A stretch of DNA of 64,000 bases from CAJXVA01 sp963761755. GTDB taxonomy: Bacteria > Myxococcota_A > Polyangia > Nannocystales > Nannocystaceae. Positions within the stretch are counted from its first letter, which is position 1, and each line of letters begins with the position of its first letter. The notes under the pieces were generated by a model. That model searched no databases, had not been told where the DNA came from, and worked only from the letters and a program-made list of their open reading frames with translations. The position numbers were made by a program, and so were the translations under genes. The stretch covers positions 1-64,000 of the forward strand of contig CAVXIC010000027.1 of NCBI GenBank assembly GCA_963761755.1. Direction: 5' to 3'. Positions 17,447 through 26,390 of this stretch are shown here, one piece after another.

Positions 17447-18573
17447 GCGAACTGCGGTTGCTGGGGCTGCAGCGAGCCGACGCAGGTCTGCTCGATGCGG
17501 CGCGCGACGGGCGTGCCAGGCCTGGTGCGCAGCAGAGCCTGGGCGCGCTGGCGGGCCTGCTCGGGACGGTCGAGGTCGCAGAGCGCGGTGACCCACAGCG
17601 CCGTCCGAAGGTCGGGCTGCGCGGGCTCGGGAAAGGTCGTTGCATGTCGCTCGAGCAGCGCGAGCGCCTCGCCGGGGCGCCCGCCTTGCAGGGCTCGGTT
17701 GATGTCCTGAAGCAGTCGCGTGTCTGCAGCGAGGTCGGGCACCTCGGCCCTCGGGGCGCGTGAGGGCGAGGGCCGCTCGGCGGGGGCAGGGGACGGGCGC
17801 TCGGCAGCCGGTGCGGGTGCGGGTGCGGGGGGCCGGGGATCCGGAGCAGCCTGGCGAGGCGGTGGGTCGGGCGTGGACACCTGCGCTGCTGCGCGCGTGG
17901 GCGCGGGGGACTCCTGCGCGCCGGGCCAGCCCACGACGCTGACGGTTCCCACCACCGCGACCGCGACCGCGATCGCGCCCCCGAGCACGGCCGCGCTGCC
18001 GACCGCGGGGGCGGCGAGCCAGGGCTGCAGCAGCATCCAGCCCTGCACCGTCGCCGATGGGCGTTCACGTCTCGCCGCCTCCAGGCTGGCGTCGTCGATC
18101 GAGGCTTCGAAGCGCCGCCGCAGGATTCGAACCCGGCTGTAGAGCGTGGGCAGCTTGCGACCCAGCGTGGCGGCGAGCTCGGGGCCGGTGAGGCCGTCGA
18201 CCTCGGAGAGCACGAACAGCTCGCGATCTGCAGGGCTGAGGGTGTCCAGGAATCGATCGAGGGTGCTCCTGGCCAGCACCGTCGCCTCGACGTCCATGCC
18301 GAACGAGGGCTCGAACTCGGCCGCCGTCGCATGTCGGGCGTCCCGTCGGACCTGGGTGCGGCGATAGTTGCTCGCGACCCGTCGTCCGATGCTGTACAGC
18401 CACGCGCGCGGACTGCGGCCGTCGAAGGTGTCGCGCCGCCGGTACGCGACGATGAACGTGTCGTGGACGGCGTCCTCCGCCAGCATCGGAACCACGCCAA
18501 ATCGCCGCACGGTGGCCCAGACGAAGGCGTAGTGCTCGCGGTAGAGGTGGTGGAAGGAGGCGACGGCTTGCAT
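17419..18573 (-). CDS. ECF-type sigma factor fused to a membrane-anchored TPR tail
   Basis: Of 384 residues, the first ~155 are a sigma-70 family ECF factor: region 2 (FHHLYREHYAFVWATVRRF, AEDAVHDTFIVAYRRRDTF) and region 4 (TLSPADRELFVLSEVDGLTG, LPTLYSRVRILRRRFE). A transmembrane helix follows (about 190-216), then a Pro/Ala/Ser-rich periplasmic linker and a C-terminal TPR-like domain (about 285-370, GRPGEALALLERH, LDRPEQARQRAQALL). In many myxobacteria the sigma factor and the membrane-TPR protein are adjacent separate genes; here they are one polypeptide. The tail could tether or sequester the factor, like a built-in anti-sigma. It follows the next gene by 45 bp. Confidence 0.82.
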   Translation of the reverse strand: MQAVASFHHLYREHYAFVWATVRRFGVVPMLAEDAVHDTFIVAYRRRDTFDGRSPRAWLYSIGRRVASNYRRTQVRRDARHATAAEFEPSFGMDVEATVLARSTLDRFLDTLSPADRELFVLSEVDGLTGPELAATLGRKLPTLYSRVRILRRRFEASIDDASLEAARRERPSATVQGWMLLQPWLAAPAVGSAAVLGGAIAVAVAVVGTVSVVGWPGAQESPAPTRAAAQVSTPDPPPRQAAPDPRPPAPAPAPAAERPSPAPAERPSPSRAPRAEVPDLAADTRLLQDINRALQGGRPGEALALLERHATTFPEPAQPDLRTALWVTALCDLDRPEQARQRAQALLRTRPGTPVARRIEQTCVGSLQPQQPQFAQPPSPRSP

Positions 18574-18618
18574 GGGCCTCAGGGGCCTCAGGAGATGAAT
18601 GTCCGAGGCCGAGCGGAT

Positions 18619-19602
18619 CTATGAGCCTTGCTCGAAGAAATAGAACTCGACGCCCACGATGCCCCGGACGGAGCCGGCGCGAGGATCGAACGCTCGCTCA
18701 TCGTCGACCTGGATGGGGGTCCCGACCAGGGGCCCGGCCCCCTCGATGGCGAGGATGCCTCCGATGCGGCGCCCGCGACGGACCACGCCGGCACGGAGCA
18801 AGGGTGCGAACCACCGACCGGCGATTGCTTGGGAACCGTCGGGCCGAGAGACCTGCGCCAGCGTGACCCCCGCTTCGAACCCGAAGCAGACCGGAAACTC
18901 CCATTGTCCCGTTCCTGGTACGCCGCAGCCCCGGGCGGCGGCGCCGACGATCTGCACCTGTGCTGGTCCAAACGTGCCGGGGATGCGCCGTGGCGCCAGC
19001 CACATCAGGTCGCCCTCGACCCGCGCCCATCGTCGCGCGTACCCGAGGCCCCCCGCGACGCGCACCGTGGCGCCGGGCAGCGCTCCGGCCTCCGGACCGA
19101 TCGAAGTCGTCACGTACAGAGGGCGCGGCAACGGCCGAACCTCGGAGGCCGGCTGCAGCTGCGGCTGCGGCTGCGGCTGCGGCTGCGGCTGCGGCTGCGG
19201 CTGCGGGGGTCCCGGTTCGACGATTGTGGGCAACGGCTCGGGTGGTGGCTCGGGCGGCGCCGTCTCGGCCGCGAGCTCCAGGTCGACGGCCACCGCGAAC
19301 AAGGTGGCCGCGGCCTGCGCCAACTCGCCGCAGTCCGTCGCTCGCAGCTTGCGGACGTCCGTGTACTCGCCCATGCGCGTCACCAGCTCCAGGCGCCACG
19401 TGCCGGCGTGCCGGCGAACGACCCCGTGCGCCTGCATGACCCCCTCGCCGGTCGGCGTGCTGATCAGCAGAGCGCGGTACATCGACTCCACGTCCGCAGC
19501 GCTCGGGCACTCGTCGGGCGCATCCCAGATCAGCTCGACCGCCGCCGGAGGCTCCGGTGGCGACAGCGGCGTGGGTGCAAACATGAGCACGAGGCCGAGC
19601 AC
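18619..19602 (-). CDS. Secreted protein with Pro-Gln linker, partner of the sigma-TPR gene
   Basis: The 327-residue product begins with a hydrophobic leader (MLGLVLMFAPTPL). A domain of about 95 residues follows with DECPSAADVESMYRALL and CGELAQAAATLFAVAV. A PQ dipeptide linker (about 8 repeats) comes next, and then a Gly/Ala-rich region with alternating strands (VRVAGGLGYARRWARVEGDL, FEAGVTLAQVSRPDG) that could be a small beta-barrel or outer-membrane domain. It lies just upstream of the sigma gene on the same strand. A protein of this architecture recurs next to such sigma factors in myxobacteria, so the pair probably acts together. Confidence 0.72.
   Translation of the reverse strand: MLGLVLMFAPTPLSPPEPPAAVELIWDAPDECPSAADVESMYRALLISTPTGEGVMQAHGVVRRHAGTWRLELVTRMGEYTDVRKLRATDCGELAQAAATLFAVAVDLELAAETAPPEPPPEPLPTIVEPGPPQPQPQPQPQPQPQPQLQPASEVRPLPRPLYVTTSIGPEAGALPGATVRVAGGLGYARRWARVEGDLMWLAPRRIPGTFGPAQVQIVGAAARGCGVPGTGQWEFPVCFGFEAGVTLAQVSRPDGSQAIAGRWFAPLLRAGVVRRGRRIGGILAIEGAGPLVGTPIQVDDERAFDPRAGSVRGIVGVEFYFFEQGS
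19151..19204 (-). repeat. Nine tandem 6-bp units coding a Pro-Gln linker
   Basis: GGCTGC (with one AGCTGC) is repeated nine times on the plus strand and encodes a Pro-Gln repeat on the minus strand. It is a slippage-prone spacer between the N-terminal and C-terminal domains of the gene it lies in. Confidence 0.9.
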
Positions 19603-19629
19603 GGCGCTCCGATGATAGCCGTGATGTGC

Positions 19630-20232
19630 TCAACCGCCCGCGTTCACATCACATGTGAATCCGTTGACGCACTCGTCCTGCCCACCGCACTCGCAGATGC
19701 CTTCGGGGTTGCACTGCTCCAGCAGGCACGGCGTCCCGATGTCGCAGCGTTCGTAGCAGTAGGTCGCGCCCGCGGCGGTCACGGCCCCGCACCCGTAGCC
19801 ACTGCCCAGCGGCGCGCAGGCGTCCTCGCCGTCGCAGAGCACGACGCACTGGGGAACACCATCGACGTCGTGGCACGTCGAGCCGGCGGTCTGGGCCTCG
19901 CACTGTTTGTCGGTCTCGCACGGTGCCGGGACGCACATGCCCTCGACGCAGCCGAAGTTGCCCGGAAACTCGAACGAAGGACACGGTTCGAGGCCGGCGG
20001 GGCAGCAGTCGGCCGCGAACTCGCACATCTTGCGGCACGTGGACACCGCAGGCATGTAGGCTGGGCCAGGCGTCGTGGTGGACGACGACGAGGAGCTGGT
20101 CGTGGTCGCGCCGCCGGACGAGGATGACGCGGCGGCGCTCGTCGAATCGCTCGACGTCGCCGCGTCATCCTCCCCTGCGCTTCCGGCATCGCAGGCCAAG
20201 CACAGCGCCAACATTCCCCACATGAACCGCAC
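19630..20232 (-). CDS. Cys-rich lipoprotein with Ser/Thr linker
   Basis: The 200-residue protein has a leader MRFMWGMLALCLAC, a poly-Ser/Thr linker (about residues 25-55) and a compact domain with 18 or more Cys in EGF/delta-like spacing (CRKMCEFAADCC, CVEGMCVPAPCETDKQC, CECGGQDECVNGFTC). It is likely a surface-exposed disulphide-rich protein. It lies 27 bp upstream of the sigma-partner gene on the same strand and may be co-transcribed. Confidence 0.8.
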   Translation of the reverse strand: MRFMWGMLALCLACDAGSAGEDDAATSSDSTSAAASSSSGGATTTSSSSSSTTTPGPAYMPAVSTCRKMCEFAADCCPAGLEPCPSFEFPGNFGCVEGMCVPAPCETDKQCEAQTAGSTCHDVDGVPQCVVLCDGEDACAPLGSGYGCGAVTAAGATYCYERCDIGTPCLLEQCNPEGICECGGQDECVNGFTCDVNAGG

Positions 20233-20262
20233 GCCCGGAGTGTACCGCGCCGCGAGTGGCCC

Positions 20263-21024
20263 TCACAGCGACAGCGGCAGCTGCAGATGACGCGCGTACA
20301 TGCGGTCGCGGTGCTCGAGCAGCACCGGGTCCAGCGCGGCCCGGGTCGGCGCGTCGAGCCACTCGAAGGTGGTGCGGGTGGAGGGATGCATCGCGCACGC
20401 GGCCTCGGGCAGGGGAGCGAACAACGCGAGGCTGCAGGCGAGGTGGACGTCGGCGGCGGTGAGCGTCTCGCCGAAGACATAGTCTCCTGCCGAGTCCCGA
20501 AGTCGCTGCGCGAGGGAGCCGAGCAGCTCGTGCACGCGGGCGCTGTCGGCCGCGGCTGCCTCCGGGTGGTAGCCGTACTTCTTGGCGAGGTAACCCGCGA
20601 CCTTGGGGTGAAAGCCTCCTTCGCCCCCGAGGCCGGCGTGCACGGCCTGCAGGCGTCGCGACCAGCACAGGCCGCCTTTGCCCAGCAGCTCTTCGCTCAG
20701 GGCCATCATCGCTGCACGCGCGGAAGGATCCACGGGCACGAGCGAGGGCGACGGCGCAAGTCGTTCGGCGAGCGCGAGGATCTCCGCCCACCCGCTTCGG
20801 GGCGGCTCGTCGTCCACGATGGCGATCGGAGCGCTGAGCTCTCCGGCCCACGCCTGAAGCTTGGGGTCGTCATACACCAGCCGCGTCGCGGTCCACGGGA
20901 TTTCCTTGATCTCGAAGATCCCCTTGGCGGACTCGCCCCACGGGCTCGGGACCCCGCCGATCACGACCATGCGCAGTCCCGGTCGGGCGATCGCCTCCTC
21001 GACGCTGACGTATTCGAACGACAT
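20263..21024 (-). CDS. Glutathione S-transferase-like protein
   Basis: The 253-residue protein has a thioredoxin-like N-terminal half (PSPWGESAKGIFEIKEIPW, APIAIVDDEPP) and an all-helical C-terminal half (GDYVFGETLTAADVHLACSL, a typical GST C-domain motif). A catalytic residue near PSPWG cannot be assigned surely. It is probably a cytoplasmic thiol-transfer or detoxifying enzyme. The ORF is open far upstream, but that part is a shadow. ATG 21024 is the natural start. Confidence 0.8.
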   Translation of the reverse strand: MSFEYVSVEEAIARPGLRMVVIGGVPSPWGESAKGIFEIKEIPWTATRLVYDDPKLQAWAGELSAPIAIVDDEPPRSGWAEILALAERLAPSPSLVPVDPSARAAMMALSEELLGKGGLCWSRRLQAVHAGLGGEGGFHPKVAGYLAKKYGYHPEAAAADSARVHELLGSLAQRLRDSAGDYVFGETLTAADVHLACSLALFAPLPEAACAMHPSTRTTFEWLDAPTRAALDPVLLEHRDRMYARHLQLPLSL

Positions 21025-21127
21025 GCCCGAGTGTGCCCCCCGTGCGGACCTGCGAACAGGCCCAAGGATCACTCGGCTTCGCACTGGGCCATGATGGTTC
21101 GAAAAACCGGATCGAGCAACGCTGGAA

Positions 21128-21330
21128 GCCCGCGTCGGTCCACAGAACGACGGTTTCGGCAAGGCCCTGACCGCCGAGGCGAGAGCGCTCGTCGGTCTGG
21201 GCCGGCCTCGGAGGCTCTCCCGCTGCTTGCGCGCGCCCTCCAGCTCGTCCGCGCCGCGCACGGTGAACACGGGGCCGCTGCGGTCCGTCTCCAAGCCGAG
21301 CTGGAGGCGCAGATGGAGAGCTCGCGCTGA
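21128..21330 (+). pseudogene. Broken C-terminal TPR fragment
   Basis: One frame reads NDGFGKALTAEARALVGLGRP, and the next frame continues ASEALPLLARALQLVRAAHG then EHGAAAVRLQAELEAQMESS to a stop at 21328-21330. Joined by a shift near 21205, they make the usual C-terminal pair of tetratricopeptide repeats seen at the end of kinase-TPR proteins. No upstream coding part is present, so this is a decayed remnant. It lies between two minus-strand genes. Confidence 0.5.
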
Positions 21331-21337
21331 GCGAGCC

Positions 21338-22123
21338 TCACTGCACCGGGTGGAGCGAGTACTGGCAGCCGCCACCGGGGAAGATGCCGTAGTAGAGAAC
21401 CAACAGCTCGGGAAACAAGTGCCCGTCTTCGATCGGCGCCGTCCCGGGCGGTGCCACCAACAGCGCGATGCTGGGCGCGGAGCTCGCTCCATCGATGGCC
21501 ACGGCTGCGGCGGCCCCACACAGCCCGTTCTCGCTGAAGAAATCGGGGAGCGAGTCGCTCTGGTAGTCCCACAGGTCTGCTGGAAGCACGCCCTCGCATG
21601 CGATGGATACCCCGTCGTAGGGGAGTCCGGGCTCGGAGCTGATCGTGCAGATCGTGCCATCGGGCAGATCGTCACACGCGAAGTAACCGCCCCCGTCGTC
21701 GTGGTCGAGCCGAATCCGGAACGTTCCGTCGACCTCGCACTGCTCGCACGCGAACGACCCCGCGCCGCCACAGGCCTCCTCGACCGTGAGCGGATCGTCC
21801 AGCTCCGGCTCGCCCGTGCTGGAGGAGGCGTCGCCGTCACTGCTCGAGCCATCGGCGGAGTCTGATGTCGTCGTCGTCGCCGGCCCCCCGGAGGTGCTCT
21901 CCTGCGAACTCGACGTCGAGCTGCCATCCTCGGATGCATCGGCGGTCGTCGGGGTTCCATTCGTCGGCGCCGCGCTCTCGGTGTCGACGCTTGCGTCGGT
22001 CTCGACCTCACCACCGTCGACGTCGACGACGCAGGCGCTCGCCATGACGAGACAAGAGATCAAGGCCAACGGTGCGACCTTGCGTGTGTACAGGTTCCGG
22101 TGTGGTTGCGTATCCATGCGCAT
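21338..22123 (-). CDS. Lipoprotein with Ser/Thr-rich linker
   Basis: The 261-residue product has a basic N-terminus and a leader LALISCLVMASAC (lipobox). A ~90-residue linker of Ser/Thr/Asp/Gly follows. The C-terminal domain of about 150 residues has paired Cys (ACGGAGSFACEQC, YFACDDL, GTICTISS) and a hydrophobic end (PELLVLYYGIFPGGG). The function is unknown. ATG 22117 (Met3) is an alternative start. It diverges from the beta-helix lipoprotein. Confidence 0.78.
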   Translation of the reverse strand: MRMDTQPHRNLYTRKVAPLALISCLVMASACVVDVDGGEVETDASVDTESAAPTNGTPTTADASEDGSSTSSSQESTSGGPATTTTSDSADGSSSDGDASSSTGEPELDDPLTVEEACGGAGSFACEQCEVDGTFRIRLDHDDGGGYFACDDLPDGTICTISSEPGLPYDGVSIACEGVLPADLWDYQSDSLPDFFSENGLCGAAAAVAIDGASSAPSIALLVAPPGTAPIEDGHLFPELLVLYYGIFPGGGCQYSLHPVQ

Positions 22124-22315
22124 GGAGACGACGGCAGTTCGGGCGTATTTCGACCGCTACCGGCTCCTGTGCCCTCGATCGCTTTGGGTCCGATTCTCGT
22201 GCGACGGCCGGGAGGCTCGTCTCGTCCACTCCCCGGCCGCATCTCATCTGCGCCGAGGGGCGGCGAAGAGTCGCCGGAAGTTTGCACACATTGCGCAGGT
22301 TGGGGTTGCCGGCCC

Positions 22316-24343
22316 ATGCCCTACGGTGAGGAGGTGGATTCGACCAATGGCACGATGGGGACGATCGCGGTGGTGGCCGCGATCTCGATGGTTTTGGGCG
22401 TCAGCGCGTGTGGGGGCGAAAACGCGAGGCAGGACCTCGCGGACGCCGACCCGGGGTCGGACGCGGCGACGGCCGGCACCGAGGACACGAGCGACGGTGA
22501 CGGGACCGGTGGCACGGATGCTGGTGACGAGACGAGCGCCGGTGACGACGACTCGAGCGGCGACGGGGACTCGACCGGAGCGTCCATCGACGAAGATGCC
22601 TCGCTAGAGCTCGTGTCGGTCAGCATCGATTCCGAAGCGTCCAATCGCCTGCGGCTCCGCTTCAACCGGGCGGTCGGGCCGACCGACGGCGCCGGGGTTC
22701 GCTTGGTCGGTGGTGCCGCATCCATCGCGGGTCCGCCGTCGCAAGACGATCCCTTCGTGCTCTCGTTTCCGCTCTCGGACCACGTCCTCCCCGACGACGC
22801 GTTCACGGTCAGCATCTGGCCCGAGCAGGGATTGATCGAGTCCGCGACGCCGTCGGAGCACGACGACCGACTCGCCGCGATCGAGGGGGTCCCGGTCGAG
22901 AGCGACGTCGAATCGTACGCGGGTGAGGGCAGCGTGTACTACGTCGCCGCCGATGGGCGCGACGGTGGCGACGGCTCCCGCGACGATCCCTTCGCCACGC
23001 TGGCCCGCGGTGCTCAGGAGGCGGGGCCGGGCGACTACGTGCTGCTTCGGCGCGACGACACGTTCACCCTGCCCAACGGGCCCGGCGGGAGCTTTCGCGG
23101 GCACTTCGAGCCGCCCACGTCGGGCGAGCCCGGGCGGCCGGTCACCTTCGGGGCCTACGGGGCGGGTGCCAAGCCGCGCGTCGAAGCGCCGTCCGGGTCC
23201 GGGTCCACGATCGCGATCCGCAACGCCGACTACGTCCACCTCGACAGCCTGCACGTCGTCGCCGATGGGGGCGACTACGGGATCCTGTTCTCGGGCTCGT
23301 CGATCGAGCCCACCGTCTCCAACTGCTCGGTCACCGCGCGTGACGACAACGGCGGCTACGGCGGGATCTACTACGCCGCCTCGGTCGACGGTGCGCACGT
23401 CCGCCACCCGGTCGTTCAGTTCAGCGACGTCCGAGGGTTCCGGACGAACTTCAGCAGCAACGGCTACGACATGAGCGACCGCCACGAGGTGCTCGACGGA
23501 GGTCTGCTCGAGGGCAACGTCAGCGGCGACGTGACCATCGACAACGGACACGATGGCTTCAAGGCCGCGCGGGGCGAGTTCAACGGTCTGGTGATTCGTA
23601 GGAACGTCATCACCGGCTGGCTCGATGACGGCCTCGAGACTTTCGGTGCCCAGGACGTAACCGTCGAGCACAACATCCTGCATGCACCGCAGCCTCCGGC
23701 CATCACCGAGGGCGCGGGCAACCATGCGAGCCAAGGGATCAAGGCCGGCGGCACCGACAGCACCAACGGCTACTACGCGGCGCGGATCGTCGTTCGCTAC
23801 AACGAGGTCTACGACCTCCCCTACGACGCGGCCTCGGTCGGCATCAAGGTCAACGGCGGCCGCTCTGGAGAGATCTACGGAAACGTGGTCCACGACGTGC
23901 GCCGGATCGGGATCAAGGTCGACTGCGACCCGTGCGAAGAGGACGGCTGGCGGGTGCACCACAACACCGTGGTCGCTGCGGGGACCGATGGCATCCAGGT
24001 CTACAACGGCGGCGACTTCGGGCACCACGTCGAGATCTTCAACAACATCCTCGATGGCGCGGCTGAAGACCTCAGGGTCACGGCCGGCAACGGTCAGTCG
24101 GCCGTCGGAGGCAACAACCTCCTCGTCCATGGCTCGGTCGGCGGAGACTACCAGGGGAGCGCGGACTTCGAGGCAGCCCTGGACTCCCTGTTCGAAGACC
24201 TCGACGGCCGCGACCTTCACCTGCGCTCGGGCGCCGCAGCCATCGACGCTGCCACGCTGATCGAGGACTACGCGATCGACCGCGATGGCATGCCCGTGCC
24301 CGCCCTGGACGGTGACGTCGGCGCTTACGAGCACACGCCCTAG
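22316..24343 (+). CDS. Right-handed parallel beta-helix lipoprotein
   Basis: The product (about 675 residues) has a lipoprotein leader (AISMVLGVSAC). An Asp/Gly/Thr linker follows, then a short Ig-like region (SLELVSVSIDSEASNRLRLR) and a parallel beta-helix (about 210-640) with many Asn/Gly turn repeats (YVAADGRDGGDGSRDDPFAT, VHLDSLHVVADGGDYGI, VEHNILHAP). It ends DGDVGAYEHTP, a choice-of-anchor-like close. Such helices are often polysaccharide lyases or adhesins; no catalytic residues can be named. Start is uncertain: ATG 22316, GTG 22334 or ATG 22355. Confidence 0.82.
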   Translation: MPYGEEVDSTNGTMGTIAVVAAISMVLGVSACGGENARQDLADADPGSDAATAGTEDTSDGDGTGGTDAGDETSAGDDDSSGDGDSTGASIDEDASLELVSVSIDSEASNRLRLRFNRAVGPTDGAGVRLVGGAASIAGPPSQDDPFVLSFPLSDHVLPDDAFTVSIWPEQGLIESATPSEHDDRLAAIEGVPVESDVESYAGEGSVYYVAADGRDGGDGSRDDPFATLARGAQEAGPGDYVLLRRDDTFTLPNGPGGSFRGHFEPPTSGEPGRPVTFGAYGAGAKPRVEAPSGSGSTIAIRNADYVHLDSLHVVADGGDYGILFSGSSIEPTVSNCSVTARDDNGGYGGIYYAASVDGAHVRHPVVQFSDVRGFRTNFSSNGYDMSDRHEVLDGGLLEGNVSGDVTIDNGHDGFKAARGEFNGLVIRRNVITGWLDDGLETFGAQDVTVEHNILHAPQPPAITEGAGNHASQGIKAGGTDSTNGYYAARIVVRYNEVYDLPYDAASVGIKVNGGRSGEIYGNVVHDVRRIGIKVDCDPCEEDGWRVHHNTVVAAGTDGIQVYNGGDFGHHVEIFNNILDGAAEDLRVTAGNGQSAVGGNNLLVHGSVGGDYQGSADFEAALDSLFEDLDGRDLHLRSGAAAIDAATLIEDYAIDRDGMPVPALDGDVGAYEHTP

Positions 24344-24523
24344 CAGCTTTGGGCCGAGCCGGGTGTCCTGTGCGTACGCGCCAAGAAGTGACGGCTGAGC
24401 GCCGGGTCGCGTCAGAACGTGGAAACGAAGATGTGGAGGGCCTGTAAGTGCTCGTCTTTGCGGGTCTTTTCGAGGTGTAGAACGCGAATCGTCGGGGGCA
24501 ATTGGTGGGCGCACACTCTCGAC

Positions 24524-25069
24524 ATGACCCTCATGCTCCAGGCGCGAACGGCCTACTTCGAGGCCAACGGATTCGGTGAAGACGGCGGGTACTCGAAGCC
24601 CACGGTCACGGTCTACCTGTTCGGGCTGCCCATCGCGTTTCCCAACACGGCGGGCCGGAAGGAGGCGGTGGTGTTCCATGACATGCACCACGTGGTGACG
24701 GGCTACGCGACCAGCAACTTGGGGGAGGCCGAGATCGGAGCCTGGGAGTTGGGGTCGGGCTGCGCGGGGGTTCGCGCTGCGCTCGTGCTGAACACGCTCT
24801 CGCTGCTGCTGGGCGTGTTTCGCAGCCCCCGGCGGGTGTTTCGGGCCTTCGTGCGGGGCCGACAGACGACCAACCTCTACGGGGGCGATCCCGCCGCCCT
24901 GCTGGAGCGGGAGGTCGAGGACGTCCGTCGTGAGCTCGGGCTGGAGCGAGCCGTGCGAAGGGCGACGGCGGCCGACGCTCTGTCGTTTGCCGGCTATATG
25001 GCGCTTTCGCTGGCCGCGGCTGGCGTACCGCTGATGCTCATCGGGTGGCTGTTGCTTCGTCTCGTGTGA
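24524..25069 (+). CDS. Coq4-like protein (HDxxHx11E motif)
   Basis: The 181-residue protein contains HDMHH followed after exactly 11 residues by Glu (VVTGYATSNLGE), matching the HDxxH-x11-E zinc-binding motif of the Coq4 family, a scaffold for ubiquinone biosynthesis in eukaryotes. The length is shorter than yeast Coq4. Hydrophobic stretches in the middle and at the C-terminus (LSFAGYMALSLAAAGVPLML) suggest membrane association. ATG 24524 is preferred over the longer ORF. It converges with a TetR gene, overlapping it by 32 bp. A ubiquinone role here is inference. Confidence 0.72.
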   Translation: MTLMLQARTAYFEANGFGEDGGYSKPTVTVYLFGLPIAFPNTAGRKEAVVFHDMHHVVTGYATSNLGEAEIGAWELGSGCAGVRAALVLNTLSLLLGVFRSPRRVFRAFVRGRQTTNLYGGDPAALLEREVEDVRRELGLERAVRRATAADALSFAGYMALSLAAAGVPLMLIGWLLLRLV

Positions 25070-25673
25070 GCATCGTCTGCGCCAAGAAGAGTGCGTCGCT
25101 GCGGAAGGCCTCGAGGTCGAAGGGCTCTTCGACCCGAATCCGAGCGACGAAGGCACCGCGCAGGCCCCAGAACAACATGTGCGCACGCCGCTGAACGACG
25201 GCCCTCGAGCCCAACCGAGGGTGTTGCTGCACCATCTGCTCGGCGAATCGATGGACCATGTCATCGAAGGTCCGCTGCACGTCACCGAGCCGGCCCGCAG
25301 CGTCGAGCAGATCGACGAGCTGACGCAACAGTTTGGGCGGGGTGAGGCGGGGATCGCCGAACAGGGCCTCGGCAAAGAGCCGAACGCTCTCGTGCGGGGT
25401 GTCCCCGCGCGCCTGCGTCAACGCGGCCATGAACGCCTCCTGGTCACTGCGAAGAGCCCGGTCGATCAGCGACCGCAGCAGCACGTCGCGTCCGGGGAAG
25501 TATCGATACAGAGACCCGACGCTGACACCGGCCACCTTCGCGATGCGGGAGACCTTCGCCTTCGACCAGCCCACCTCGCGGACGACCCGTTCGGCCGCTT
25601 CGAGCACCGCGTCGGCGAGAAAGCGAGAGCGTGCTTGTTTGGGCTCGTGAGGCTGTCGAACCCGGGGGGCCAC
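25038..25673 (-). CDS. TetR/AcrR-family transcription regulator
   Basis: The 211-residue protein has a TetR N-terminal helix-turn-helix (AVLEAAERVVREVGWSKAKV, SRIAKVAGVSVGSLYRYFPG) and a helical ligand-binding C-terminus. TetR proteins are usually dimeric repressors of neighbouring or divergent genes. It converges with the Coq4-like gene, so its target is not obvious. It is 18 bp downstream of no co-directional gene except the next lipoprotein's stop, so it may share a transcript with that gene in neither direction. Confidence 0.9.
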   Translation of the reverse strand: MAPRVRQPHEPKQARSRFLADAVLEAAERVVREVGWSKAKVSRIAKVAGVSVGSLYRYFPGRDVLLRSLIDRALRSDQEAFMAALTQARGDTPHESVRLFAEALFGDPRLTPPKLLRQLVDLLDAAGRLGDVQRTFDDMVHRFAEQMVQQHPRLGSRAVVQRRAHMLFWGLRGAFVARIRVEEPFDLEAFRSDALFLAQTMLTRDEATATR

Positions 25674-25691
25674 GTGGTGAAGTGTAGCGCG

Positions 25692-26276
25692 TCAGTCCGG
25701 GGAGCTGTGCTCGACCATTGCGAAGACCTGAGGGCCGACGACGTGGCCGCTGCGGTCGTTGGCGTGGAAGGTGCCGATGTGCGTGAGCTGGCCCATCTCC
25801 AGCGTGCCCGAGAACTCGAAGCGCTGGGCGAAGGGGTGTTCGGCTTCGCCGTCGACGAACATGTCGGCCTCGAGCTGAAGCTGGACGTGGCGGTCTTGAA
25901 GGAAGGGCTGGGCTCGCATCGCGAACAAGTTGCTGTCCCTGCCGGTGCCGACTTCGAGCTCCATGGGGGAGCGGTTGCGACCCATCAACATCGGCGCCAG
26001 GAGGAGGCTACAGCCGTGGGGTTTGCACACCGCTGCGTCGCGGATGGGCTCGGGCACGTCGGCATCGCCAGCGCCGCCGGGGTCGACGACGAAGAGCCGC
26101 AGCGTGATCAGCTCGGGTGCGTGCGGGACGACCTCGAGCGTCGACGGGGTTGGGCTGTTGGAGACGGTGATCACCGGCTCGGTGTCATCACACTGGGGTG
26201 CGTCGGTGGCCTTCGTGGAGGATGCACAGGCGAGCGAGAGGACGAGCGGGAGGAGCAGTGCGCGAGGTGAATGCAT
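25692..26276 (-). CDS. Lipoprotein, 194 aa, unknown domain
   Basis: The leader MHSPRALLLPLVLSLAC ends in a lipobox. The mature region has strands of alternating residues (VSNSPTPSTLEVVPHAPELI, LRLFVVDPGG) and a few Cys (PQCDDTE, AVCKPHGC). The domain is unknown. ATG 26276 is chosen; the longer open frame adds an improbable N-terminus. The DUF4139 gene stops 115 bp upstream of it on the same strand. Confidence 0.7.
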   Translation of the reverse strand: MHSPRALLLPLVLSLACASSTKATDAPQCDDTEPVITVSNSPTPSTLEVVPHAPELITLRLFVVDPGGAGDADVPEPIRDAAVCKPHGCSLLLAPMLMGRNRSPMELEVGTGRDSNLFAMRAQPFLQDRHVQLQLEADMFVDGEAEHPFAQRFEFSGTLEMGQLTHIGTFHANDRSGHVVGPQVFAMVEHSSPD

Positions 26277-26390
26277 GCCGGGTCCGTGTGCAACCTCGAT
26301 GCCAACGGAAACCCGCCAACCTTCGGGATGCGCGGCGGTCGACGGCGCCAGGCCGTCGGCGCTACGCGAAGCGACGAGACAATCTGGCAT

